From Halotia branconii CENA392 (GTDB lineage: Bacteria > Cyanobacteriota > Cyanobacteriia > Cyanobacteriales > Nostocaceae): a stretch of DNA of 64,000 nucleotides. The stretch is from positions 1,467,455-1,531,454 of the forward strand of contig NZ_CP124543.1 of NCBI RefSeq assembly GCF_029953635.1, given 5' to 3'. The notes beneath the pieces were generated by a model. That model had not been told where the DNA came from and did not search any database. It was given only the letters and a program-made list of their open reading frames with translations. Made by a program: the position numbers and the translations under genes. Shown one piece after another: positions 48,968-58,666 of the stretch (positions are counted from its first letter, which is position 1; each line of letters opens with the position of its first letter).

Positions 48968-51433
48968 TTATTTCTTGACGCTGTATTCATTTTTAATTTT
49001 TAATTTCACGAAAATATCAGTAACTACGCATTCAGGAAACTGCCGTTTTAATGCCCCAAATACAGGACAAGGGGCTTGCTCTTGTAAATTCTCCGGTTTA
49101 CTCCAGGTAAAAGGTGCTTTCTGTGCCGCAGACATCCACAATAATTTTTTTGCCCGTGTCATAGCAACATAAAGCAAACGATACTCTTCAGCGGTTTTTA
49201 GGTGTTTGGATTGTTCCCATGCTTGGGCAACATCTGGTATTTCTAATTCACCGTGGAGAGCAGCGCGAATTTGAGCGCGAGCTACTTCTGATAAAGTAAA
49301 GTCACCTAAAAACTGGCTTTGGGGAGGAATCCAAAACCTACCAGGAATCAAATTTTCATGCAGAAAGGGAATGAAAACATAGTCCCAATCTAGCCCTTTG
49401 GCTTTGTGCATGGTAATAATGGTCAGTTGATTAGTACGGGTATAACGTGCTTCTAAGTCTTCTGTTTCTACTGGTTCAAATCTTTCGGAACTGACTATTT
49501 CACTTAAAGCTGACAATATTGCTCCCATTGAACTGTTACCAGCTATTTGCTGATTGACTCGTTCTGCTAGTTTGTCAGCGGTTGCAAGTTCTGCTTGGTC
49601 GTAATTTAACACCAAAGCCAGGAAAGAAATTAGTTGATATAGAGGTAGTTCTAATCGAGCGCGGAGTAAACTCCGACATAAATGAGAGGCTTTTTGGACT
49701 GCTTCTGACTGGGGTGGAGCCAAAGGGCCAGGATACAAAAAATCTTCTGGTAGACTAGCCAAGGCGTTGAGGTCTTGGGTAGGAATCAATTGACGCTGTA
49801 CTAAGGCTTCTAGGGCAGCTTTGAGGTAATCAGGGGAATGAGGACGATCGCAAAATTGCAATAATGCTAAAATTTCTTGGGGAATATGGGAACGGCGATC
49901 GCGTTCTCCAACATCGTAAAGTGTAATATTATGCTCTTTGCATATCGGAGTCAGAACCTCTGCTAACCACCGACCTTGACGATTTTCTCTAACTAAAATT
50001 GCCGCACTAATTTTTGTCGGGTCTTCAGCAAATAACTCAATTACCCTTTGAGAAATCAATTCAACTGTGTGATGAATATCACGAGGATTATAAATTTCTA
50101 ATCCCCTGCCTACGGGCGCTGGGTTAGCATTGGGTTGAGGATCACCAAGACCAACAGGAAGAATTGTTTGAGGACGGAAGGGAAGAGGAGAAATTTTGGC
50201 CTTTCTCTGCGAGACGCTACGCGAACGACTGCGCTCAGGGTCAACTTTTCCTTGACTGCCATAAAAGCTATTGACCCATTGCAAAGCAAAGTTAGCAGCT
50301 TCTAGAATAATTCTAGTACTGCGACCAGCTTGATCCATTGTGGCTAATTTTTCTAGGCGATCGCACTCTTCACAAAATTGCCGAAAATAAATTGGATCAG
50401 CTGGGGTAAAAGTCGAATTAATTGCTTGGTTTGGGTCGCCTACTCGTACTAAATTGAATGTTGAGTTAGAAGAAGAATCTTTTTCATTTTCCCCTGTTAA
50501 ATCACTCGCCAAAATCTCTAATAGCTGTGTCTGTAGAGGGCTAGAATCTTGGGCTTCATCTTCAAAGACGGCGAAAACTTGGTTTTGCTCAATGCGTCTA
50601 GCACTGTCATTTTCCAGAACGCGCAGCGCGGCTAAAATCATATCGTCGTAGTCAATAAATTCACGCGATCGCATGATATTTTGATATTGCTCATACAACC
50701 CCGCCGCTACTCGTAAAATTGCATATTCGTCTGTGGTTTGTTGACTCCACTCTTGTAACTTTTCTGGCAGGATACCAGAACTTTTAGCTTCATGAATAAC
50801 TGTAGTAGCTAAATCCGGTAATACTTCTGTGCGTAATACCGATTGGCGGCGTAATCTTTCTGTTTCTTCTCCATCAAATTGATGACCTTCTAACAAACGT
50901 AAATAATGCTCTAGATTGTGATTAATCCACTGTTCTACGGCTGTGCGAATGAAGCGGTGGCTTTGACTAGGCGTGATTAATGTGACATTTTCTAACTGTA
51001 AACCCGATAAATCAGGGTGACGAGTAGCAATATTTAATGCCAAACCATGCAGAGTATAAACAGCAAAACCTGTCTGAGGTAAAGCTAAATCATCTTTTAA
51101 ATATTGGCGGATTTTTGCTTTAATATTGGCAGCAGCAGAGCGAGTAAAAGTCACAACGACAATTTGACGGCGAGAAGACGAGCGCGATGTAGTAGAACTT
51201 TCATACTGACGAGCGATCGCGATCGCCGCCGCCGCTGCCATTCCCGTAGATTTGCCAGCTCCAGGAACCGCAGAAACAGCCAAAGGCCCAGATTGCCAGT
51301 CAGCCATTTGCTGCTGTCCTGGACGTAAGCTATTGCGAATTTTTAAACTCTTCTCCCGCAGAGAAATAATAGGCGATCGCTGAGATGATAGAGATTCTTG
51401 AGTCACAGTAGCGGTAAAATTATCATCTGACAT
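48968..51433 (-). CDS. UvrD/Rep-family ATP-dependent DNA helicase
   Basis: This 821-residue superfamily 1A helicase has motif I VPGAGKSTG, motif Ia VVTFTRSAA, motif II VFEDEAQDSSP, motif III GDPNQAIN, motif V TIITMHKAKGLDWDYV and motif VI LLYVAMTRAKKLL. UvrD/PcrA-type enzymes act in repair and replication restart. It differs from classic UvrD in length, so it may be a cyanobacterial branch. Around residues 397-410 a run rich in Arg/Ser (ERSRSRSVSQR) is encoded by a dispersed repeat in frame. Confidence 0.93.
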   Translation of the reverse strand: MSDDNFTATVTQESLSSQRSPIISLREKSLKIRNSLRPGQQQMADWQSGPLAVSAVPGAGKSTGMAAAAAIAIARQYESSTTSRSSSRRQIVVVTFTRSAAANIKAKIRQYLKDDLALPQTGFAVYTLHGLALNIATRHPDLSGLQLENVTLITPSQSHRFIRTAVEQWINHNLEHYLRLLEGHQFDGEETERLRRQSVLRTEVLPDLATTVIHEAKSSGILPEKLQEWSQQTTDEYAILRVAAGLYEQYQNIMRSREFIDYDDMILAALRVLENDSARRIEQNQVFAVFEDEAQDSSPLQTQLLEILASDLTGENEKDSSSNSTFNLVRVGDPNQAINSTFTPADPIYFRQFCEECDRLEKLATMDQAGRSTRIILEAANFALQWVNSFYGSQGKVDPERSRSRSVSQRKAKISPLPFRPQTILPVGLGDPQPNANPAPVGRGLEIYNPRDIHHTVELISQRVIELFAEDPTKISAAILVRENRQGRWLAEVLTPICKEHNITLYDVGERDRRSHIPQEILALLQFCDRPHSPDYLKAALEALVQRQLIPTQDLNALASLPEDFLYPGPLAPPQSEAVQKASHLCRSLLRARLELPLYQLISFLALVLNYDQAELATADKLAERVNQQIAGNSSMGAILSALSEIVSSERFEPVETEDLEARYTRTNQLTIITMHKAKGLDWDYVFIPFLHENLIPGRFWIPPQSQFLGDFTLSEVARAQIRAALHGELEIPDVAQAWEQSKHLKTAEEYRLLYVAMTRAKKLLWMSAAQKAPFTWSKPENLQEQAPCPVFGALKRQFPECVVTDIFVKLKIKNEYSVKK
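50203..50240 (-). repeat. Small dispersed repeat in frame inside the helicase gene
   Basis: CTGCGAGACGCTACGCGAAC followed by GACTGCGCTCAGGG resembles the SDR-type repeats common in Nostoc intergenic DNA. It lies between helicase motifs III and IV and keeps the frame. Confidence 0.6.
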
Positions 51434-51590
51434 ATAAAATTTTAGATTTGAAATTGAGTTATCAAACTACATCTTGGTTCGTAGTCAGGACTAAAGTCCT
51501 GATTACAAACATGTACCATCATCATAATGAATAAAACAGACCACTAGTTTTGATTATTCACTATTTTAATGAATTACTAATAGCTAAATA

Positions 51591-53252
51591 ATGACAAATC
51601 CCAGACATTATCTAAGTTTAGCTGGGGCGATCGCCCTGGGTGCTATTTTGCGCTTTTGGCATTTAGACTTAAAACCTCTGTGGATGGATGAGGTAATTAC
51701 TGCAATTTTTAGTTTAGGTAAAAATTATCACGATTTACCTTTGAATGTAGCCTTTCCTCTAGAACGGGTGCAAGAACTTTTTACATTCCAGCCTGGAGTA
51801 AGTTGTGATCAAATTGCCGAAAATGTTGCTAATGGTTCTACCCATCCGCCGCTGTTTTTTTGTGGAATGTATAGATGGTTGGGGTGGATGACTCCCTTGG
51901 GTTCAGAGTGGGTAGAAAAATTGCGATCGCTACCAGCTTTATTTGGTATCGGTGCGATCATGGCAATTTATGGTGTCAATCGTACTGCCTTTTCCCCTAA
52001 GTCTGGAATTATTGCAGCATTAATTATGGCTGTTTCGCCTTTTGCTGTGTACCTTTCCCAAGAAGCACGACACTATACCATGCCTATGTTCCTAATTACT
52101 TTATCATTATTAGGACTCATACAAATTCAGCGAAATATTTTTGACGGGCAACGCTTAAGAATTTGGGTTTGGATTTTATGGACGATTATTAATAGTGTCA
52201 GTTTTTATGTTCACTACTTTTGTGTGCTGGCTTTCGTTGCTGAAATTGCTACATTATTTATATTAATATCCTATGGTAAAGCAAAAATCACAAACCAACG
52301 TCAAATCTGGCTTATTCTTATTCTATCAACCAGTGCAGTAGTAATTAGCTTTGTTCCTTGGTTATTAGTAACATGGCATCATTTTCAAAGTTCGGAAACT
52401 AATTGGTTGCCTTCTCCTAACTTTATTGCACCCCTATATCAAACTCTAATTAGTTGGGTACTGATGATAATTGCCTTACCTGTGGAAAATCAGCCTCCAC
52501 TAATTACAGCTATTTGTGGATTATTAATGGTGAGTTTTGCGATTTGGATAGGGCGGCAAGTATTGAAAGGTTTAAAAATATTGTGGTTAAAAAATACAAC
52601 TCATTTAGCGACATTTACACTTTTAAGTTTCACTATTTTTATTATCTTGCAATTTTTGGCGATTGTTTATTTATTCAAAAAAGATATTACTGCTGTTCCC
52701 CGCTACGCCTTTGTTTACTATCCTAGCTTTTGCGCTCTTCTCGCAGCCAGTATTAACACAAGTAAAAGTTCTAAATTCATAGTTTCATCTATTGGCTTAA
52801 TTAGTTGTCTTTTTATAGTTAATAATTTAGCTTTTCAAAAGCCATTCCAGCCCGAAAAAGTCGCTCACAACATCAATTTAGAACCTGCCATACCAGTGAT
52901 GTTAGTGATAGGATACAGTAATAATCAAGATATAGCTTTGGGATTGAGTTTTGCTTTGGCATTAGAAAAACTTAGGAGTTATACAAGTACATCTATAATT
53001 CACTCCGATAGTTTGGTTTTATTAGATAAAAAACCTAATTTATCTGTTTTATGGAACAAACTTGCTCAAATGCCTGTACCAAAAATATCTAAATTGAATT
53101 TATGGATAGTTGGCCCTGGAATGAGAAGACGAGATTATCCAAAGCAAGTAGCGCTTTCTAGGCAAACTACCTGCAATATAGATTCTACACACCACTATCG
53201 TATAGGTATTCCCTATCAGCTTTATCGGTGCAATAATGCTAATTTTCGCTAA
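51591..53252 (+). CDS. Membrane glycosyltransferase, GT39/ArnT-like
   Basis: This 553-residue polytopic protein starts with RFWHLDLKPLWMDEVITAIF, the first-helix Asp-Glu motif of the PMT/ArnT superfamily (GT-C fold), which uses polyprenyl-phosphate sugars. It has about ten hydrophobic segments to residue 410 (IIAALIMAVSPFAVYLSQEA with the ARHYTM loop; IWLILILSTSAVVISFVPWL) and a soluble C-terminal domain. It probably adds a sugar to a lipid or protein on the outer side of the membrane. Stops abut those of the convergent gene at 53253. Confidence 0.88.
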   Translation: MTNPRHYLSLAGAIALGAILRFWHLDLKPLWMDEVITAIFSLGKNYHDLPLNVAFPLERVQELFTFQPGVSCDQIAENVANGSTHPPLFFCGMYRWLGWMTPLGSEWVEKLRSLPALFGIGAIMAIYGVNRTAFSPKSGIIAALIMAVSPFAVYLSQEARHYTMPMFLITLSLLGLIQIQRNIFDGQRLRIWVWILWTIINSVSFYVHYFCVLAFVAEIATLFILISYGKAKITNQRQIWLILILSTSAVVISFVPWLLVTWHHFQSSETNWLPSPNFIAPLYQTLISWVLMIIALPVENQPPLITAICGLLMVSFAIWIGRQVLKGLKILWLKNTTHLATFTLLSFTIFIILQFLAIVYLFKKDITAVPRYAFVYYPSFCALLAASINTSKSSKFIVSSIGLISCLFIVNNLAFQKPFQPEKVAHNINLEPAIPVMLVIGYSNNQDIALGLSFALALEKLRSYTSTSIIHSDSLVLLDKKPNLSVLWNKLAQMPVPKISKLNLWIVGPGMRRRDYPKQVALSRQTTCNIDSTHHYRIGIPYQLYRCNNANFR

Positions 53253-54590
53253 TTATGAAGGAAAGCACTTACCAAAAGCCTGGAGTAATTTCAGTGATCC
53301 CTTAATCTGAATTTTTCTTCGCACTATTGCCCAAATAATATTCTGTTCTTTAGCTAAAAAACGTAACCAAGTGTCACTATCGGCAATAATATGAATATTG
53401 GCTGTACCAATATGATTATTTTGTACTTGAATTGTTTTATTTTGAATAATCACTGTGACCTGATGTTTCTCTGCACCAAAGAATGTGAAGTGATAAGTAG
53501 CATTTAAGCCTTTTGATTGATCGCGTTGAAATAATAAAGGTAATCCGAATAAAAACCCCTGAATGGAAGAAGGGCGAATACCATTACCAATTTGCTTAAT
53601 TTGCTTGTGAGGAAACCTTTTTTTTACATGGTCTTGAGCATCAGAACCAGGAACAACATAAATAGTTTCTGCTTTATCTTGTAAGGGTTTAACTATTTCC
53701 TGTACAAACCCTTTCTGATCTCTCAAAAATTGACCAATTACATCTTCTCCTGCTGGACAAGCAGCCACACAATATGCTGCTTTGTAATTTGATTTGAAAG
53801 CCAGACTTTGCCACATTGATGCTGATTCTGAATCATTCACTTTCTGGCGATATTCGCGATCGCTTTTACTTTCAGCAATATTTTCTACCCAATCTGTGAA
53901 TCCTCCCATAAATTCTCGATAGTTATGGGTATAACAGGCAGAAAAGTTAAAGTGACCATCTGTACCAATGGCTCCCACTGGGCAAGCTACTACGCACAGC
54001 TTACATTCTAAGCAGGGGTTATAGTCAATTGGTTTGTTATATGCCGTCACTTCAGCGTCTATCAAAATTGTCCCTAGTAAAATGAAGTTGCCAAATTTGG
54101 GATGAATAACGTTGCGATGAATCCCCATGTGACCCAATCCTGCTGCTACTGCTACAGGTTTATGGGAAACAACCCAAATTTTGCCAGGAAAGCGATCCAT
54201 TTCCATCGGAAAACCCATTGCTGGATTTAAAGCTCGGATACCTTTTTGCTCCAGAGTTGCTACAATCTCACGAGCAATCTGGTTAACCTCATCCCCTGTA
54301 GTATGAAATTCCACGTTGGCAACTGACCGCGCTGGAGAACGCACATTCTCGCGGTTCATCCGACAGACAAAACTCACTAAGGTTTTTGTTGGTGGAAAAG
54401 CAGCAAGAATATCCTGGTGCTGGTCGACTATCTCTGGTCTATTAATCTCCACAAAACCAACGTCATCTGCGCCCATATCTAAACATAGCTGACGTAGCCA
54501 ATCAGCATCTATAGGTGAAACGGGTAAATTATTCCAGGCATCTCGCTCACGTAGCTGTTTAACTGTTGGATGATTGTCAAATTTAGACAT
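53253..54590 (-). CDS. QueG-like 4Fe-4S protein fused to an SCP2 domain
   Basis: This 445-residue protein has an N-terminal half like epoxyqueuosine reductase or reductive dehalogenase families (GADDVGFVEINRPE; GLGHMGIHRNVIHPKFGNFI), then two 4Fe-4S motifs (CLECKLCVVACP; a later CVAACP), and a C-terminal sterol-carrier-protein-2 domain (residues about 350-440, YHFTFFGAEKHQVTVIIQNK). The combination suggests a flavin- or corrinoid-free redox enzyme acting on a lipid-like compound. An operator matching that of the adjacent MarR gene lies 26 bases upstream. The substrate is unknown. Confidence 0.85.
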   Translation of the reverse strand: MSKFDNHPTVKQLRERDAWNNLPVSPIDADWLRQLCLDMGADDVGFVEINRPEIVDQHQDILAAFPPTKTLVSFVCRMNRENVRSPARSVANVEFHTTGDEVNQIAREIVATLEQKGIRALNPAMGFPMEMDRFPGKIWVVSHKPVAVAAGLGHMGIHRNVIHPKFGNFILLGTILIDAEVTAYNKPIDYNPCLECKLCVVACPVGAIGTDGHFNFSACYTHNYREFMGGFTDWVENIAESKSDREYRQKVNDSESASMWQSLAFKSNYKAAYCVAACPAGEDVIGQFLRDQKGFVQEIVKPLQDKAETIYVVPGSDAQDHVKKRFPHKQIKQIGNGIRPSSIQGFLFGLPLLFQRDQSKGLNATYHFTFFGAEKHQVTVIIQNKTIQVQNNHIGTANIHIIADSDTWLRFLAKEQNIIWAIVRRKIQIKGSLKLLQAFGKCFPS

Positions 54591-54615
54591 TTAGTTTCTC
54601 CTAGTTAAGAGAGAT

Positions 54616-54632
54616 AAGTGTATATACACCTT
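54616..54632. promoter_or_regulatory. MarR-type operator upstream of the ferredoxin/SCP2 gene
   Basis: AAGTGTATATACACCTT is a near-perfect palindrome with the same AAGTGTATATACAC core as the site before the MarR gene. It lies between the MarR stop and the start of the gene ending at 53253. Confidence 0.75.
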
Positions 54633-54645
54633 TTGCGGAAAAAAT

Positions 54646-55104
54646 TTAGCTATTACGAAGCAAAGATACTGTTTGAGACAACCCAGATAGCAATACATTC
54701 CACTGTTCTTGTCCTAATTGCTCTATAATTCGACTTTGGGCTTGCTCCCATAAAGGTAGCGCTTTGGTCAAAACTGCCTGTCCTTGCTCTGTTAAACTGA
54801 CAATTCGCATCCGCTGATCTTGACCTGGCTGAATTTGAATAAATTCTTGTCTTTCTAGTGGTTTGAGGTTACGTGTCAAGGTGGTTCTATCCATAACTAA
54901 TTCTTGGGCTAAGTGCGTGATTGTTACCGACCCAGCTAAATTGATCGCAACTAGCAAAGTAAACTGATTCACTAACAGCCCGCTTGGTTGCAACACCTCA
55001 TCGAAAATTTGGGTAACTACGCGAGATGCTTTGCGTAAATGAAAGCAAGTACAGGTAGTTGGGACTTTTTTGAGTTGAGCTAATTGATTGATTTTGCTTG
55101 ACAT
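54646..55104 (-). CDS. MarR-family transcription regulator
   Basis: This 152-residue winged-helix protein has the typical MarR core: LLVNQFTLLVAINLAGSVTI, LAQELVMDRTTLTRNLKPLE (recognition helix), and the wing DQRMRIVSLTEQGQAVL. Near-N-terminal cysteines (TTCTCFHLRKASR) could sense oxidants. A perfect 20-base palindrome lies directly upstream and a matching site lies before the next gene, so it very likely controls itself and the ferredoxin/SCP2 gene. Confidence 0.95.
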   Translation of the reverse strand: MSSKINQLAQLKKVPTTCTCFHLRKASRVVTQIFDEVLQPSGLLVNQFTLLVAINLAGSVTITHLAQELVMDRTTLTRNLKPLERQEFIQIQPGQDQRMRIVSLTEQGQAVLTKALPLWEQAQSRIIEQLGQEQWNVLLSGLSQTVSLLRNS

Positions 55105-55107
55105 AGA

Positions 55108-55127
55108 TTAAGTGTATATACACTTAA
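55108..55127. promoter_or_regulatory. Perfect palindromic operator upstream of the MarR gene
   Basis: TTAAGTGTATATACACTTAA is a perfect 20-base palindrome ending three bases before the MarR start codon. A bound dimer here would block the promoter or ribosome site, giving autoregulation. Confidence 0.85.
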
Positions 55128-55159
55128 GTATTCTGTCAAGTGATTTGATTTGACGTTGC

Positions 55160-55262
55160 CGAAGGCTAGCCGCACAACGGATTGCCTCCCCAAAACCCAC
55201 AAGGGGTGCGGCAGTCGCTCCTGGGGAAACCCCCAAGACCGCGCTGCCTTACCGCACTTTTC
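55160..55262. repeat. Dispersed repeat with GCAGTGCGG-type text
   Basis: CCGAAGGCTAGCCGCACAAC, TTGCCTCCCCAAAACCCACA and GGGGAAACCCCCAAGACCGC are the inverse of units near 9640, 43975 and 46925. Confidence 0.7.
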
Positions 55263-55355
55263 TCCTATTCCCTGTTGCTTACTTATGTGATATATATAAA
55301 AGCACGGTAATCCCGGCGACGAGCCGTAGATTTTATTTGCAGAGGTACAGCACCA

Positions 55356-56372
55356 GTGGGCATAGTAGTTGAGAGTGTATCCAAGCATTTCGGTAGCTTT
55401 AAAGCGGTCGATCAAGTTAGTGTGGAGATCAAGAGTGGTTCCCTGGTTGCTTTGCTGGGGCCTTCAGGATCTGGTAAATCCACCTTGCTGCGGTTAATTG
55501 CAGGTTTAGAGATGCCAGATAGCGGTAAAATCTTGCTCACTGGTAAAGATGCTACAAATCAAAGTGTGCAAGAACGAAATATTGGGTTTGTGTTTCAGCA
55601 CTATGCTTTATTTAAGCATTTGACTGTGCGACAAAATATTGCTTTTGGGTTAGAAATTCGCAAAGCCCACGCCAAGAAGGTTAAAGGGCGGGTAGAACAG
55701 TTATTAGAATTGGTGCAGTTGAGTGGATTAGGCGATCGCTATCCATCACAACTTTCTGGTGGTCAAAGACAACGGGTAGCCTTAGCCAGGGCGCTAGCGG
55801 TGGAACCCAGCGTATTGTTGCTAGATGAACCTTTTGGCGCACTTGATGCTAAAGTCCGTAAAGACTTGCGGGCATGGTTACGCCGCCTCCATGATGAAGT
55901 TCATGTTACCACTGTTTTCGTCACTCACGACCAAGAAGAAGCAATGGAAGTTTCTGATGAAGTTGTGGTGATGAATAAAGGGCGTGTAGAACAGATCGGT
56001 ACACCAGCAGATATTTACGACAATCCGGCTACGGCCTTTGTGATGAGTTTTATTGGCCCAGTCAATGTTTTACCCAATACTTCAAAGATTTTTCAAAGCA
56101 GTGGCTTTGACTCACAATATCCGCAAGTATTTTTGCGCCCCCAGGATGTGGTGATTGAAAGACAGTCCAATGGTACTACTGCCCCTGCGACAGTGACTCG
56201 ATTAATCCATTTGGGTTGGGAAATTCAGGTGGAATTAACCTTAGACGATGGACAAGTAGTAGCAGCGCATTTAACACGCGATCGCTTTAATGAGTTACAG
56301 ATAGAACCACAACAGCGGGTATATGTCAAGCCAAAAGATGCAAAATCTTTTCCTTTGTATTATTCGATTTAA
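55356..56372 (+). CDS. cysA: Sulfate ABC transporter ATP-binding protein
   Basis: This 338-residue ATPase has Walker [13 protein letters not shown], the signature [15 protein letters not shown], Walker [13 protein letters not shown] and the switch His in [13 protein letters not shown]. It ends in a TOBE domain ([20 protein letters not shown]). It matches the CysA sulfate/thiosulfate branch by [18 protein letters not shown] at the start. The GTG start is at 55356. Membrane partners CysT and CysW are not adjacent here. Confidence 0.93.
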   Translation: MGIVVESVSKHFGSFKAVDQVSVEIKSGSLVALLGPSGSGKSTLLRLIAGLEMPDSGKILLTGKDATNQSVQERNIGFVFQHYALFKHLTVRQNIAFGLEIRKAHAKKVKGRVEQLLELVQLSGLGDRYPSQLSGGQRQRVALARALAVEPSVLLLDEPFGALDAKVRKDLRAWLRRLHDEVHVTTVFVTHDQEEAMEVSDEVVVMNKGRVEQIGTPADIYDNPATAFVMSFIGPVNVLPNTSKIFQSSGFDSQYPQVFLRPQDVVIERQSNGTTAPATVTRLIHLGWEIQVELTLDDGQVVAAHLTRDRFNELQIEPQQRVYVKPKDAKSFPLYYSI

Positions 56373-56390
56373 GATTGGGGAGGGTGATTG

Positions 56391-56717
56391 CTATTGAACT
56401 AACGATTGCATGTTTTGCAATTGACACTTCACTTCGGCTGTACTCAAGCGATCAATTACCTGTTCTGCACTCATTAGACGCTTCAGCACTACTTGACCAA
56501 TTGTCTTACTAGCGATCGCTGAGACTGTTGGTTTAACTTCCACGGTTAAAATAGCGTCTTCTACCCGATAAAGCCATAGTAATTCATCGTTTTCCACTAA
56601 ACAAATATTTATACGTTGAATATCTGGTTGTCGTCGCCATGCGGTTATCTGCCATAATCCCTCAGATGCCCACACTCTACCAACAGCCCATCCCTCAGAA
56701 AGAAAGAAATACTTCAC
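56391..56717 (-). CDS. Conserved hypothetical protein
   Basis: This 108-residue soluble protein shows EGWAVGRVWASEGLWQITAW and a middle strand pair (LLWLYRVEDAILTVEVKPTV) ending in a helix. I recognise no domain. It is convergent with cysA. Confidence 0.6.
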   Translation of the reverse strand: MKYFFLSEGWAVGRVWASEGLWQITAWRRQPDIQRINICLVENDELLWLYRVEDAILTVEVKPTVSAIASKTIGQVVLKRLMSAEQVIDRLSTAEVKCQLQNMQSLVQ

Positions 56718-57268
56718 GTTTTTAGTCTCTCACTATTGGACTTATTAATCTCGTATTTGCAACCTTGAAATCATCTCCAGTCGACGATGTATAAAAATAA
56801 GCTCATCCCACCCCTGAAAGGAAAGGGATTTCGTATCAGTGGTTAGTTGTTTTTGCTACTCACCACATTTCGGCTACGCGGTAGTTGAGTTTCGACTACT
56901 GACACCTGACGGCGACGGGGCGATGGTTACTGAGCTTGTCCTGAGTTTATCCTGAGTTTATCCTGAGCCTAGCCGAAGGGCATAGCCGAAGTACTATTAC
57001 GGACACTCCTTAAAGAAGTGGGTAACGCGATCGCCTTTTGATGAGATTGTAACTAAAGCCATTACGACGAACTTTGACGAGAAGTCACCCTGCCTATGAA
57101 TTTACGACAAATTTAACCGATGTGGAAAATTTTAATCAAATAAAAAGTTTTTAGCAGTTACTAAAACTACTCTCCCTGCCCCTTTGACTTGAAAGAGCAG
57201 GGGTAGCAGAGGAAGCAGGGAAAGAAAGATATTTTCATCAACACTGCCTCTTGTGCGATATGGGATGA
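56718..57268. repeat. Repeat-rich gene-free region
   Basis: This 550-base stretch holds a GGCTACGCGGTAGTTGAG unit, GCGACGGGGCGATGGTTACT (same as near 32217), a tandem GAGTTTATCCT, CCGAAGGGCATAGCCGAAGT and GCAGGGG units. No gene is seen. Confidence 0.7.
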
Positions 57269-58441
57269 TTATTCCCTCTGCCCCCTGCCTCTTGGTTGAC
57301 AGCGACGTTTAAAAAATACTAAACCAGCAAGCGCTAACCCTGAACTTGCAACGGTGTAAGGTTCAGGTACAGCGGTGGTAGCGACGTAAATGCCTTCAGT
57401 TCCATTCGCAAGTCTAGCGCCAAAAGCGATTTGATCGCGATTATTCAGTCCTTCTAATCCAAAAGAACTAATTTCTGTGACAGTGGAACCCAAAAGTTGA
57501 TCACCAGTAGCAATGACTTTGTTTTTGACAGGATCTGAGCCAGTAAAAATGCCTTCTTCTCCAGAGTTCAAGAAAGCCCAAAAGGCTACTGTGCCTTGGT
57601 TGTTAATCGCAGGAGAACCAACAAAAGTAGAAAAAGCACCTTTTGTGTCAGCGATGGTATTAAGTGAACCACCATTACCAGTAAAAATACTTTGCTCTCC
57701 GGAATTTAAATAGGCCAAAAAAGCAACAGTACCTTCATCGTTGAGTGGGGAACCATCACCAGACAGGGAACTAAAGGAACTTTTGGTATCAGCAATGGTG
57801 GTAGTCACTTGATTATTGCGAGTTACCAGACTCGCACCTGGTAAAACAAAAGATACTGTTCCTTGATTATTGATTACAGGATTACCACCATCGGCGTTAG
57901 CAACCAAGTTAAGTTTTCTATTCTTGCTAGTGTAGATGTCGCCAGATTCATTATCTGCAAAAGCTACTGTGCCACTGTTGTTGATTGAAGGCTGCGATAC
58001 CAAAAAACTGCCAGCATTAGCGTTGAAGGAAATAGTGTTTAACGCCCCACCATTGCCAGTGTAAATGCCAACACCAGGGCCGACTCCATTTAGCACGCCT
58101 CCTTTGAGGGCAGCTCTAAAAGCTACTATTCCGGAATTATTAATAGCAGGATTGCCAATGGTATCGAAAGATCCACTAATGGTGTCAGTAATTTTGGTAA
58201 TAGATCCGCCATTACTGGTGAAAATGCCTCTACCTGTTTCGTCCTCAGCGATAAAGGCTACTCTTCCTGAGTCATTAATGGCAGGAGAGAATAAATTAGG
58301 ATAGGAACCATTCAAAGGACTGCTGGTAGTATCGATAATTTTTTTAAAAGTAATGGCAGCGGCTGTGGCTTTGCTCGTGGGAAGCAAGTTCACAACCATG
58401 CCTAATACTATTGCTGTTGATAAGTTTTTAATTACATTCAT
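57269..58441 (-). CDS. PEP-CTERM protein with tandem NxxGxxAF repeats
   Basis: This 390-residue exported protein has a signal peptide (LSTAIVLGMVVNLLPTSKATA), then tandem repeats of the kind SPAINDSGRVAFIAED, NPAINNSGIVAFRA, QPSINNSGTVAFAD spaced about 45-60 residues (NxxGxxAF type). It ends in a PEP-CTERM sorting signal (VPEPYTVASSGLALAGLVFF followed by a basic end). Such proteins are exported and may be fixed at the surface. ATG at 58441 follows the pattern of the signal start. Its upstream region is duplicated at 59798-59881. Confidence 0.9.
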   Translation of the reverse strand: MNVIKNLSTAIVLGMVVNLLPTSKATAAAITFKKIIDTTSSPLNGSYPNLFSPAINDSGRVAFIAEDETGRGIFTSNGGSITKITDTISGSFDTIGNPAINNSGIVAFRAALKGGVLNGVGPGVGIYTGNGGALNTISFNANAGSFLVSQPSINNSGTVAFADNESGDIYTSKNRKLNLVANADGGNPVINNQGTVSFVLPGASLVTRNNQVTTTIADTKSSFSSLSGDGSPLNDEGTVAFLAYLNSGEQSIFTGNGGSLNTIADTKGAFSTFVGSPAINNQGTVAFWAFLNSGEEGIFTGSDPVKNKVIATGDQLLGSTVTEISSFGLEGLNNRDQIAFGARLANGTEGIYVATTAVPEPYTVASSGLALAGLVFFKRRCQPRGRGQRE

Positions 58442-58564
58442 AGCTTTTGTCAAGATTCATCAGTAAGATTTTTTTGGAAGTCGAAGCTTGCTGCTCCATC
58501 TTTGAGGTTTGGCATGGAGAAATATTACTATAGTTATGGGTAATAAAGACTAATTTTTAAGTTA

Positions 58565-58645
58565 ATGGCTGCTAAAGATATTTTTCATAATGCTGTTAGG
58601 AAAGGATTGGAAAAAGAAGGTTAGGTGATTACACATGATCCTTTC
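58565..58645 (+). pseudogene. xisH 5' remnant
   Basis: The frame reads MAAKDIFHNAVRKGLEKEG, then TAG where the family has Trp, then VITHDP. This is the start of XisH, the partner of XisI in excision of the fdxN element of heterocyst-forming cyanobacteria. The rest of the gene is missing and the sequence joins directly to the xisI remnant. Confidence 0.85.
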
Positions 58646-58666
58646 AAACAATGAGGTGATTTTAGA

